Positions 1-6,120 of a stretch of 6,588 nt of DNA are shown here, in pieces (positions within the stretch are counted from its first letter, which is position 1; each line of letters begins with the position of its first letter). Source of the DNA: Roseiarcus sp050010035 (GTDB lineage Bacteria; Pseudomonadota; Alphaproteobacteria; Rhizobiales; Beijerinckiaceae); the NCBI GenBank assembly GCA_050010035.1, contig JBEKLU010000201.1, positions 1 through 6,588 of the forward strand. The letters are read 5' to 3'. A model generated the notes under the pieces. It saw nothing but the letters and a program-made list of their open reading frames with translations. It was not told the origin of the DNA and searched no databases. A program made the translations under genes and the position numbers.

Positions 1-1584
1 GTCGAGCGCATCCTGTCGATGGTCGACGGCGCGATCGTGCTGGTCGACGCCGCCGAAGGGCCGATGCCGCAGACCAAGTTCGTCGTCGGCAAGGCGCTGA
101 AGATCGGCCTCAAGCCGATCGTCTGCGTCAACAAGGTCGACAAGCACGACGCGCGCCCGAACGAAGTCGTCAACGAATGCTTCGACCTCTTCGCCGCGCT
201 CGACGCGACCGACGAACAGCTCGATTTTCCCATCATCTACGGCTCCGCCAAGCAGGGCTGGATGGCCAATTCGCCGGACGGTCCGAAGGAGAACATGGCG
301 CCGCTGTTCGACCTGGTGCTCAGCCACGTCGAGCCGCCCAAGGTCGGCGCCGGCGGCTTCCGCATGCTCGGCACGCTGCTCGAGGCCAACCCCTATCTCG
401 GCCGCATCATCACCGGGCGCATCTTCTCCGGCTCGATCAAGGCCAACGCGCCGGTCAAGGTGCTCGACCGGCTCGGCCATCTCGTCGAGACGGGCCGCGT
501 GTCGAAGATTCTCGCCTTTCGCGGCATCGAGCACTCGCCGATCGAGGAAGCCTCGGCGGGCGACATCGTCGCCATCGCGGGACTCGAGAAGTTCAACGTC
601 GCCGACACCTTGTGCAGCCCGGAAGAGGTCGAGCCGCTGCTCGCGCAGCCGATCGATCCTCCGACCCTGTCGATGACGTTCATGGTCAACGACAGCCCGC
701 TGGCGGGCACCGAGGGCGACAAGGTGACGAGCCGCGTCATCCGCGACCGACTGTTCAAGGAGGCCGAGGGCAACGTCGCGTTGCGCGTCGACGCCGCGCC
801 CAATTCCGACGCCTATGTCGTTTCCGGGCGAGGCGAATTGCAGCTCGCGATCCTCATCGAGACGATGCGCCGCGAGGGCTTCGAGCTCGGCGTTTCGCGC
901 CCGAAGGTGCTGTTCAACCGCGACGAGACGTCGGGCGAATTGCTGGAGCCGATCGAGGAAGTCGTCATCGACGTCGACGAGGAGCATTCCGGCGTCGTGG
1001 TGCAGAAGATGAGCGAGCGCAAGGGCGAGATGATCGAGATGCGCCCCTCCGGCGGCGACCGGCTGCGCCTCGTCTTCCTCGCGCCGACGCGCGGCCTGAT
1101 CGGCTATCTCGGCGAATTGCTCACCGACACGCGCGGCACCGCGATCATGAACCGCGTGTTCCACGACTGGGGCGCCTGGCGCGGCGAGATCGCGGGGCGG
1201 CGCAACGGCGTGCTGATCTCCAACGACAAGGGCGAAGCGGTCGCCTACGCCATGTGGAACCTCGAGGATCGCGGGCCGATGATGATCGAGCCCGGCTGGA
1301 AGGTCTATCAGGGCATGATCGTCGGCCAGCACACGCGCGACAACGACCTCGAAGTCAACGTGCTCAAGGGCAAGAAGCTCACCAACATCCGCACCCACTC
1401 CAAGGACGAGGCGGTGCGCCTGACCCCGCCGATCCAGATGACCCTGGAAAAGGCGATCGCCTACATCCAGGACGGCGAGCTGGTCGAGGTGACGCCGAAG
1501 TCGATCCGCCTGCGCAAGGCCCTGCTCGACCCCAACGACCGCAAGCGCGCCGAGCGGGCGAAGGCGGCGGAGGGGGTGGCGTAA
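1..1584 (+). CDS. typA: Ribosome-associated translational GTPase TypA/BipA, 5'-truncated by the window edge
   Basis: TypA/BipA is an EF-G-like GTPase that binds the ribosome and supports 50S assembly and stress or low-temperature growth (family knowledge). The visible part is 527 codons ending in TAA. The family is usually about 605-610 residues, so roughly 80 N-terminal residues are missing (P-loop, G2, G3). The first visible residues, VERILSMVDG, normally follow the G3 DTPGHADFGGE motif directly. Seen directly: G4 NKVD at visible residues 44-47; G5-like GSAK at 81-84; then the beta-barrel domain II; an EF-G III/V-like part with GRGELQLAILIETMRREG; and the BipA-specific C-terminal domain with RNGVLISNDKGEAVAYA, GKKLTN and ELVEVTPKSIRLRK. 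The frame is open throughout with no sign of decay. The true start lies outside the window; the first in-frame ATG at base 19 is internal. The gene is followed by a repeat array rather than a co-directional partner, so it is probably the end of its transcription unit. Confidence 0.97.
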   Translation, partial: VERILSMVDGAIVLVDAAEGPMPQTKFVVGKALKIGLKPIVCVNKVDKHDARPNEVVNECFDLFAALDATDEQLDFPIIYGSAKQGWMANSPDGPKENMAPLFDLVLSHVEPPKVGAGGFRMLGTLLEANPYLGRIITGRIFSGSIKANAPVKVLDRLGHLVETGRVSKILAFRGIEHSPIEEASAGDIVAIAGLEKFNVADTLCSPEEVEPLLAQPIDPPTLSMTFMVNDSPLAGTEGDKVTSRVIRDRLFKEAEGNVALRVDAAPNSDAYVVSGRGELQLAILIETMRREGFELGVSRPKVLFNRDETSGELLEPIEEVVIDVDEEHSGVVVQKMSERKGEMIEMRPSGGDRLRLVFLAPTRGLIGYLGELLTDTRGTAIMNRVFHDWGAWRGEIAGRRNGVLISNDKGEAVAYAMWNLEDRGPMMIEPGWKVYQGMIVGQHTRDNDLEVNVLKGKKLTNIRTHSKDEAVRLTPPIQMTLEKAIAYIQDGELVEVTPKSIRLRKALLDPNDRKRAERAKAAEGVA

Positions 1585-1602
1585 GGCCGGCCGAGGCAAG
1601 GC

Positions 1603-1691
1603 TTTCCAAGGATTGCCAAGCTCTTCCAAGGAAATTCCAAGCCTTTCCAAGGAAATTCCAAGCTTTTTCCAAGCTTTTCCAAACTTTTCCC
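1603..1691. repeat. Short tandem array of CCAAG units at 10-11 bp period
   Basis: Eight units of the type TTCCAAG(N) follow each other. CCAAG/CCAAA starts at 1606, 1616, 1626, 1637, 1647, 1658, 1669 and 1679, and a degenerate ninth CC at 1689. The spacings are 10, 10, 11, 10, 11, 11, 10 and 10, a mean of about 10.4 bp, which is one turn of B-DNA. Short A/T tracts (TTT, AAATT, TTTTT, TTTT) recur in the same phase, an arrangement expected to bend DNA. The array is AT-rich against GC-rich surroundings and starts about 20 bp after the typA stop. There are no unique spacers, so it is not a CRISPR array. Its function is unknown; a typA 3'-end signal, a curved DNA site or a dispersed intergenic repeat are all possible. 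Confidence 0.85.
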
Positions 1692-1723
1692 TTGGCGGTT
1701 TCGTGCGATTTCAAGAGCTTGGC
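1615..1723. other. 11-bp perfect inverted repeat enclosing most of the CCAAG array
   Basis: GCCAAGCTCTT at 1615-1625 is the exact reverse complement of AAGAGCTTGGC at 1713-1723. The 87 bases between hold the rest of the array. A second CTTGG at 1691-1695 can pair with any of the CCAAG units, so an RNA from this stretch could fold into several alternative hairpins. This might contribute to transcript ending or stability after typA. It does not have the short-loop GC stem plus U-run of a standard intrinsic terminator, so the role is inference. Confidence 0.5.
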
Positions 1724-1824
1724 GCGCGAAACAAGGAAATGTGCCTTCTTTTCTGTTGCCGCGCGGTCGGCGGGGCGGCTCGACGAAAGCGACGGCTCGA
1801 CCGACCAAAGGCGACCCTATCACG

Positions 1825-1843
1825 CTTTCGGATATTCGGAAAG
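1825..1843. promoter_or_regulatory. Imperfect dyad CTTTC-N9-GAAAG, possible operator
   Basis: The 19-bp sequence has perfect CTTTC/GAAAG arms and partial internal symmetry around TAT. The left 14 bases (1824-1837, GCTTTCGGATATTC) recur with one change at 1983-1996 (GCTTTCGGACATTC), closer to the cyclase start. A repeated half-site upstream of a signalling gene is compatible with a regulator binding site, but no known consensus was recognised. Confidence 0.25.
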
Positions 1844-1982
1844 AGATTGTTGATTAGAGAATTGCCGCGCCGGCGCTGCGACCCGTTGGCCGCCGCTGCA
1901 CCTGAAATCGAACATTTGGCGCGCACTTCATACCGCCGCTGAGGGTGGTTTTCTGCTCGTCTGCTCTCTGATCGCTGATGGC

Positions 1983-1996
1983 GCTTTCGGACATTC
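1983..1996. repeat. Second copy of the GCTTTCGGAYATTC 14-mer
   Basis: It matches 1824-1837 at 13 of 14 positions and lies about 100 bp upstream of the chosen cyclase start. The second arm of the dyad is not preserved here. The repeat is real as sequence; its significance is unproven. Confidence 0.35.
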
Positions 1997-2085
1997 CCCT
2001 TTCGGCAGGGTCTGGCCAAAGCCGCCATTCCAGTCCAACGCCCTCGACACGCGCAATGGTCTGCGTGATCATGCTTGGAGCCGGC

Positions 2086-2090
2086 AGGGA
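2086..2090 (+). promoter_or_regulatory. Ribosome binding site deciding the cyclase start
   Basis: AGGGA lies 7 bases before the ATG at 2098. The upstream in-frame ATGs at 1978 and 2071 lack comparable purine-rich sites at proper spacing. The 2098 start also makes the protein begin directly with the SAM-domain sequence MDVGDWLRRLGLGQYE, as is usual for this family. Confidence 0.7.
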
Positions 2091-2097
2091 AACGATC

Positions 2098-5000
2098 ATG
2101 GACGTCGGGGATTGGCTGCGAAGGCTCGGTCTGGGTCAATACGAGGCGGCGTTCCGCGACAACGCCATTGACGGCGCGGTGCTGCCGAAACTGACGGCCG
2201 ACGACCTTAGGGAATTGGGTGTCGCGGTCGTTGGCCATCGGCGCAAAATCATCTCCGCGATAGAGGAGTTTAACGCCGCCTCCGCGACCCATGTCGAAGC
2301 CGTGAAGCCGGTCCCCACGCCGAGTCCTGTCCCGGTTCGCGCAGCTCCCGACGCGGCTGAGCGCCGCCAGCTCACGGTCATGTTCTGCGATCTCGTCGGC
2401 TCGACAGCGATGTCGGCGCGGCTTGATCCCGAGGACATGGGCGATCTCATCCGCGCGTTTCAGGGCGCGGTCGCGGCGGCTGTGGCGCGCTTTGACGGCC
2501 ATGTCGCCAAATTGATGGGCGACGGCGCGCTGGTCTATTTCGGCTATCCCCGCGCCCATGAAGACGACGCCGAACGCGCGGCGCGCGCGGGCCTCGCGCT
2601 AGTGGAGGCGGTGGGCAACTTGCGGCGCGAGCGCGGCGTCGCGCTGGAGGTGCGAGCCGGCATCGCCACCGGCGTCGTGGTCGTGGGCGAACTGATGGGC
2701 GAGGGCGAGGCGCGTGAGCGCGGCGTTGTCGGCGACACGCCCAACCTGGCGGCGCGCCTGCAAGCCCTGGCCGAGCCAGGCAGCGTCGTGGTCGCGGAGG
2801 CGACGCGGCGGCTGCTGGGCGGGACGTTCGAGTTGAAGCCGCTGGAGCCGCAGGACCTGAAGGGCTTCGACGCGCCGGTTCCCGCCTGGGCGGTCGTACG
2901 CGAAGCGGAGAACGTCAGCCGCTTCGAGGCGGCGCATTCGCAAGGCATGACGCCCTTCGTCGGCCGCGAGCAGGAAGTGGCGCTGCTCATCGATCGCTGG
3001 CGGGACGCCGCCGAGGGCGAAGGCCAAGTGGTGCTGCTTTCGGGCGAAGCCGGCATCGGCAAGTCGCGCATTCTGGCGACGCTGAACGAGCGCATCGGCG
3101 AACAGCGTCACATTGCACTGCGCTATCATTGCTCGCCGCAACACGCCAACGACGCCTTCTATCCGATCGTCGGCCAGATGTGGCGAGCGGCGGGCTTGGC
3201 GAGCGGCGAGCCGGCGGCGGCGCGGCTCGATAAATTGGAGGCGATGATCGCGCGCTCGGGTCTCGAAGCCAAAGCGATCGCGCCTTATCTCGCCTCGCTG
3301 CTGTCGATCCCGACTGAAGGGCGCTATCCCCCGCTCGAAATGGCCCCTAGCGAACAGAAGGAGCGCACGATCGCGGCGTTGCTCGACTTGTTCGTCGGGC
3401 TGACGAAAGACGCGCCGGTGCTCGCGCTGTTGGAAGACGCGCATTGGATCGACCCGACCTCGCTCGACGTGTTCGGCCGGCTCATCGAGAGATTGCAGCG
3501 GCTGCGGGCGTTGCTGGTGGTGACGTTCCGCCCCGAGTTCGCCGCGCCGTGGCTCGGCCGCGCCCATGTCACGGCGCTGTCGCTCAACCGTTTCGGGCGG
3601 CGTCAGGCCGTGGCGATGATCGAGCGCGTGACGGGCGGCAAGGCGCTGCCCGCCGAGCTGGTGGATCAGATCGTCGCCAAGACCGACGGCGTGCCGCTGT
3701 TCGTCGAGGAATTGACCAAGACGGTCATCGAGTCCGGGCTGCTGCGGGAAGAGAACGGTTCGTACGTTATGGCCTCGCCGCTGACGCCGTTGGCGATCCC
3801 CTCGACGTTGCAGGACTCGCTCATGGCGCGGCTGGATCGTCTCGCGCCGGTCAAGGAGATTGCGCAGATCGGCGCGGCGATCGGGCGCGAGTTCTCGTAT
3901 CGCCTGTTGGAGGAGGTTTCGCCGATCAAGGGGCCGGCGTTGCAGGACGCCCTCGGCCAGCTCATCGCGGCGGAGCTGATTTACGCGAGGGGCGCGCCGC
4001 CGGAGGCGAGCTATATCTTCAAGCACGCGCTGGTGCAGGACACGGCGTACGCCTCGCTGTTGCGCAGCCGCCGCCATCGCATCCACGCCGACATCGCCAG
4101 GGCGCTCGAGAAGCAGTTTCCCGAGACGGTCGAGAAACAGCCCGAACTGCTCGCCTACCACTACACAGAGGCTGGCCTCGTTGAGCCAGCCATAACGTAC
4201 TGGCGAAAGGCCGGCCAGCGGGCTGTGAGGCGCGCGGCCAACATCGAGGCGATCGATCATTTGCGGCGCGGCTTGGCGATGCTGGAACTCCTGTCCGACC
4301 GCGCGGCGCACGCCGACGAGGAACTGGCGATACTGCTCGCGCTCGGCCCGGCCCTGATGTCGACAAGGACGACGACTGCGCCGGAGATACAGGAGGTCTA
4401 TGGTCGCGCGCGTCAAATCGCGCACGACACCGGAAGGGTCAAAGAGTTGTTCGTGACGGTATTTGGGTTTTGGCTGGTCGCGTACTCAAATGGAAATCGC
4501 GAAGCGGCGCGAAGTTATACGTCGGAGCTGATGAGCATCGCGCAAAATCAAAGCGATCCGGGTTATCTGCTCCAGGCGCATCACTGCGCTTGGGGCATGG
4601 AACTCTATATCGGCAACTTCGAGGCGGCGCATAAGCATGTCGAGGCAGGCCTCCCGCTCTATGACAAAGTGGCGCACCGCGATCATGCTGTTCTCTATGG
4701 AGGCCACGATCCCGAGCCTTGCGGCTACGTTTTTGATGCGCTTGCTTTGCAGGCGCTTGGCAGGGCAGACAGCTCGCTGGCGCAGCTTGAGAAAGGGCTG
4801 GCGCGAGCGCGCGAGCTGGCGCACCCGCCGACCTTGATCCACGTTTTCGGGACGTGCGGGGACTTGTATTTCCTGCGGCGCGAACCGGCGCCGATCATGT
4901 CCCTCGCCGCCGAGTGGCTCTCGTTGACCTCAGGCTTCGGCTCTGCGGTCGGCGTCGCCAATGCGATGATGGCCCGCGGCTGGGCGACGACGCTGCTGGG

Positions 5001-5475
5001 AGACTACGAGACGGGCCTCGCCGAGCTGCGCGATGGGCTCGATCGGTGGCGCTCGACCGGCTCGAAAGCTTGGGGCCCCAACCGCCTCGGGCGGGCAGTC
5101 GCCGCCTTCATCGAAGCAGGCGAGGTCGACCAGGGCGTCGCTGTTCTCGCTGAGGCTATCCAAGCTATGGAAAGCACCGGCCAGCGCTGGTACGAGGCGG
5201 AGTTGCATCGGTTGCAGGGGCTGCTGGCGGCGAGTTCGCGAGCTCGAACCGCCGAGGCTGAGGCTTGCTTTGAGAACGCGATTTCTGTTGCGCACTCGCA
5301 GGGCGCACGCCTGTTCGAATTGCGCGCCGCCGTGGCGTTGAGCCGGCTGCAATGCGCCCCAGAACAGCGCAAGCGGCGTATGGCGTTGCTCGGTTCGATC
5401 TATAGCCGTTTCACCGAAGGGTTCGATACGGCCGATCTCAAGGAGGCGAAGTCCCTGCTCGATAAATTGGAGTAA
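2098..5475 (+). CDS. SAM domain / class III adenylate-guanylate cyclase / AAA ATPase / TPR signalling protein
   Basis: This 1125-residue protein probably makes a cyclic nucleotide under control of its ATPase and TPR parts. A SAM domain spans about 1-60 (WLRRLGLGQYEAAFRDNAID). A class III cyclase domain spans about 88-265: metal-binding Asp98 (FCDLVGST) and Asp142 (MGDGALVYF), purine-contacting Lys138, and transition-state Asn216 and Arg220 (GDTPNLAARLQ). The second purine-specifying position, usually Asp or Thr/Ser, is Gly209, so ATP versus GTP preference is uncertain. An AAA_16-like ATPase begins at FVGRE (287-291), with Walker A GEAGIGKS (316-323) and Walker B LALLEDAHW (442-450). From about 640 on come KHALVQDTAYASLL and a long helical TPR-like region, ending in the family-typical FTEGFDTADLKEAKSLLDKL. 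There are no membrane segments or signal peptide, so it is cytoplasmic. Architecture is certain; the input signal and protein partners are unknown. Confidence 0.95.
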   Translation: MDVGDWLRRLGLGQYEAAFRDNAIDGAVLPKLTADDLRELGVAVVGHRRKIISAIEEFNAASATHVEAVKPVPTPSPVPVRAAPDAAERRQLTVMFCDLVGSTAMSARLDPEDMGDLIRAFQGAVAAAVARFDGHVAKLMGDGALVYFGYPRAHEDDAERAARAGLALVEAVGNLRRERGVALEVRAGIATGVVVVGELMGEGEARERGVVGDTPNLAARLQALAEPGSVVVAEATRRLLGGTFELKPLEPQDLKGFDAPVPAWAVVREAENVSRFEAAHSQGMTPFVGREQEVALLIDRWRDAAEGEGQVVLLSGEAGIGKSRILATLNERIGEQRHIALRYHCSPQHANDAFYPIVGQMWRAAGLASGEPAAARLDKLEAMIARSGLEAKAIAPYLASLLSIPTEGRYPPLEMAPSEQKERTIAALLDLFVGLTKDAPVLALLEDAHWIDPTSLDVFGRLIERLQRLRALLVVTFRPEFAAPWLGRAHVTALSLNRFGRRQAVAMIERVTGGKALPAELVDQIVAKTDGVPLFVEELTKTVIESGLLREENGSYVMASPLTPLAIPSTLQDSLMARLDRLAPVKEIAQIGAAIGREFSYRLLEEVSPIKGPALQDALGQLIAAELIYARGAPPEASYIFKHALVQDTAYASLLRSRRHRIHADIARALEKQFPETVEKQPELLAYHYTEAGLVEPAITYWRKAGQRAVRRAANIEAIDHLRRGLAMLELLSDRAAHADEELAILLALGPALMSTRTTTAPEIQEVYGRARQIAHDTGRVKELFVTVFGFWLVAYSNGNREAARSYTSELMSIAQNQSDPGYLLQAHHCAWGMELYIGNFEAAHKHVEAGLPLYDKVAHRDHAVLYGGHDPEPCGYVFDALALQALGRADSSLAQLEKGLARARELAHPPTLIHVFGTCGDLYFLRREPAPIMSLAAEWLSLTSGFGSAVGVANAMMARGWATTLLGDYETGLAELRDGLDRWRSTGSKAWGPNRLGRAVAAFIEAGEVDQGVAVLAEAIQAMESTGQRWYEAELHRLQGLLAASSRARTAEAEACFENAISVAHSQGARLFELRAAVALSRLQCAPEQRKRRMALLGSIYSRFTEGFDTADLKEAKSLLDKLE

Positions 5476-5537
5476 GATGGTGGCGGCGTCGCTCCGAGGG
5501 CGAGATAGAGCCGCTTTCGGCGCCCGCGTAAAGAAGC

Positions 5538-5543
5538 GGGAGG
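5538..5543 (+). promoter_or_regulatory. Ribosome binding site deciding the GFA-protein start
   Basis: GGGAGG lies 5 bases before the ATG at 5549. The earlier in-frame ATG at 5477 overlaps nothing useful, has no good Shine-Dalgarno, and would add an Arg/Ala-rich leader foreign to the family. The start at 5549 places the conserved GGCLCG motif at residues 6-11, as expected. Confidence 0.8.
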
Positions 5544-5548
5544 ACAAC

Positions 5549-5956
5549 ATGCGTGAAATCGTTGGTGGCTGTCTATGCGGGAAGGTCAGATATTCTGCGA
5601 CGGCGGATCCCGCCATCATTGCGGTGTGTCATTGCAAGAACTGCCAGAGGCAGTCGGGATCCGCGTTCGGCACCGTCGTCGGCGTGCCCAGGGGAACGCT
5701 GAACGTCACTGGAACGCTCAGGACCTATGAAGACATTTCCGAGACTGGAAACGCCATGCATCGGCGGTTTTGTCCGGAATGCGGCTCGCGCGTCACCACT
5801 GATGCGGACGGCATACCCAATTTGACGTTCGTCATGGCCGGCACGCTGGATGATACAAGCTGGGTCGATCCGACGGTGCAGTTTTGGTGCGCCAGCGCGC
5901 AACCCTGGGTAAGCCTCCCGGAAAAGGTCCAACCGTTTCAGAAAATGCCCGGATAA
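5549..5956 (+). CDS. GFA-family (Mss4-like) zinc-binding protein
   Basis: The 135-residue protein belongs to the GFA family, named after glutathione-dependent formaldehyde-activating enzyme. Most members have no proven reaction, so no enzyme activity is assigned. Seen in the sequence: GGCLCGKVRY with Cys8 and Cys10; CHCKNCQRQSG with Cys27, Cys29 and Cys32; and FCPECGSRV with Cys75 and Cys78. These are the usual structural and second-site zinc ligands of the fold, all present. Length is normal for the family, and there is no signal peptide or membrane segment, so it is cytoplasmic. It starts 73 bp after the cyclase stop on the same strand. No terminator or clear promoter is visible between them, so it may be co-transcribed, though no functional link to the cyclase is evident. 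The stop is followed after 10 bp by a MITE, which may alter the 3' end of its mRNA. Confidence 0.93.
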   Translation: MREIVGGCLCGKVRYSATADPAIIAVCHCKNCQRQSGSAFGTVVGVPRGTLNVTGTLRTYEDISETGNAMHRRFCPECGSRVTTDADGIPNLTFVMAGTLDDTSWVDPTVQFWCASAQPWVSLPEKVQPFQKMPG

Positions 5957-5958
5957 GC

Positions 5959-5966
5959 AAAGCTCC
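5959..5966. repeat. Left target-site duplication of the MITE
   Basis: AAAGCTCC at 5959-5966 directly abuts the left inverted repeat and is repeated exactly at 6113-6120 after the right one. The identity extends by chance to 10 bp (CAAAGCTCCG) because the element ends in G and C. This is the footprint of a transposition event. Confidence 0.85.
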
Positions 5967-6112
5967 GTAACAGGGGCAAAAGTCCGGGCACGCAGTTGCA
6001 GCATTCATCGTTTTGCGGATGCGAGATCCAGTTCTATCAGGAGCTTATCTTTCTCGGCGAACGCCCAAAGATCACCCGTTGCGATTATTGCCCGGACTTT
6101 TGCCCCTGTTAC
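5967..6112. mobile_element. 146-bp MITE with perfect 24-bp terminal inverted repeats
   Basis: The left end (5967-5990, beginning GTAACAGGGGCAAAAGTC) is the exact reverse complement of the right end (6089-6112, ending GACTTTTGCCCCTGTTAC). An 8-bp direct repeat, AAAGCTCC, flanks the element. The 98-bp interior is too short for a transposase, so it must have been moved in trans by a related full-size element. The GTAA terminus and 8-bp target duplication resemble the IS66 family, but only those features match and other families with 8-bp duplications are possible. Perfect repeats and an intact target duplication suggest recent insertion. Transcribed, the ends could form a 24-bp stem just downstream of the GFA gene. 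Confidence 0.88.
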
Positions 6113-6120
6113 AAAGCTCC
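6113..6120. repeat. Right target-site duplication of the MITE
   Basis: AAAGCTCC matches the left copy at 5959-5966 exactly. Removing 5967-6120 restores a plausible empty site in which GGATAAGC-AAAGCTCC runs into GAGCTAAGG. Confidence 0.85.

Larger units (their letters stand above)
1585..2097. other. Gene-free interval between typA and the cyclase gene
   Basis: This 513-bp stretch holds no reading frame I accept as a gene. The frames that cross it are extensions of high-GC shadow frames, or run through the repeat array as low-complexity peptide. It contains, in order, the phased CCAAG array, the 11-bp inverted repeat around it, a GC-rich part with CGGCTCGAC twice (1776-1784 and 1793-1801), a small dyad at 1825-1843, and the ribosome binding site of the next gene. 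It must carry the 3' end signal of typA and the promoter of the cyclase. I could not pick out a convincing -35/-10 pair. Confidence 0.75.

Noticed and set aside
1603..1691. CCAAG array as a CRISPR array or as coding repeat
   Set aside because: Units are about 10 bp with no unique spacers. The peptide frames through it on both strands are low-complexity products of the repeat.
177..1853. Long + frame overlapping typA and running into the intergenic region
   Set aside because: It is an Arg/Ala/Gly-rich shadow frame of typA in GC-rich DNA with no recognisable domain; the typA frame is unambiguous.
1978..2097. N-terminal extension of the cyclase from the ATG at 1978
   Set aside because: There is no fitting Shine-Dalgarno, the added 40 residues are low in conserved character, and the SAM domain starts exactly at the ATG at 2098, which has AGGGA at good spacing.
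2599..4425. 608-residue frame on the - strand opposite the cyclase
   Set aside because: It is Arg/Gln-rich antisense shadow sequence of the strongly conserved cyclase-ATPase gene, without family features of its own.
5477..5548. N-terminal extension of the GFA protein from the ATG at 5477
   Set aside because: The extension is Arg/Ala-rich and not part of the family. GGGAGG five bases before 5549 marks the better start.
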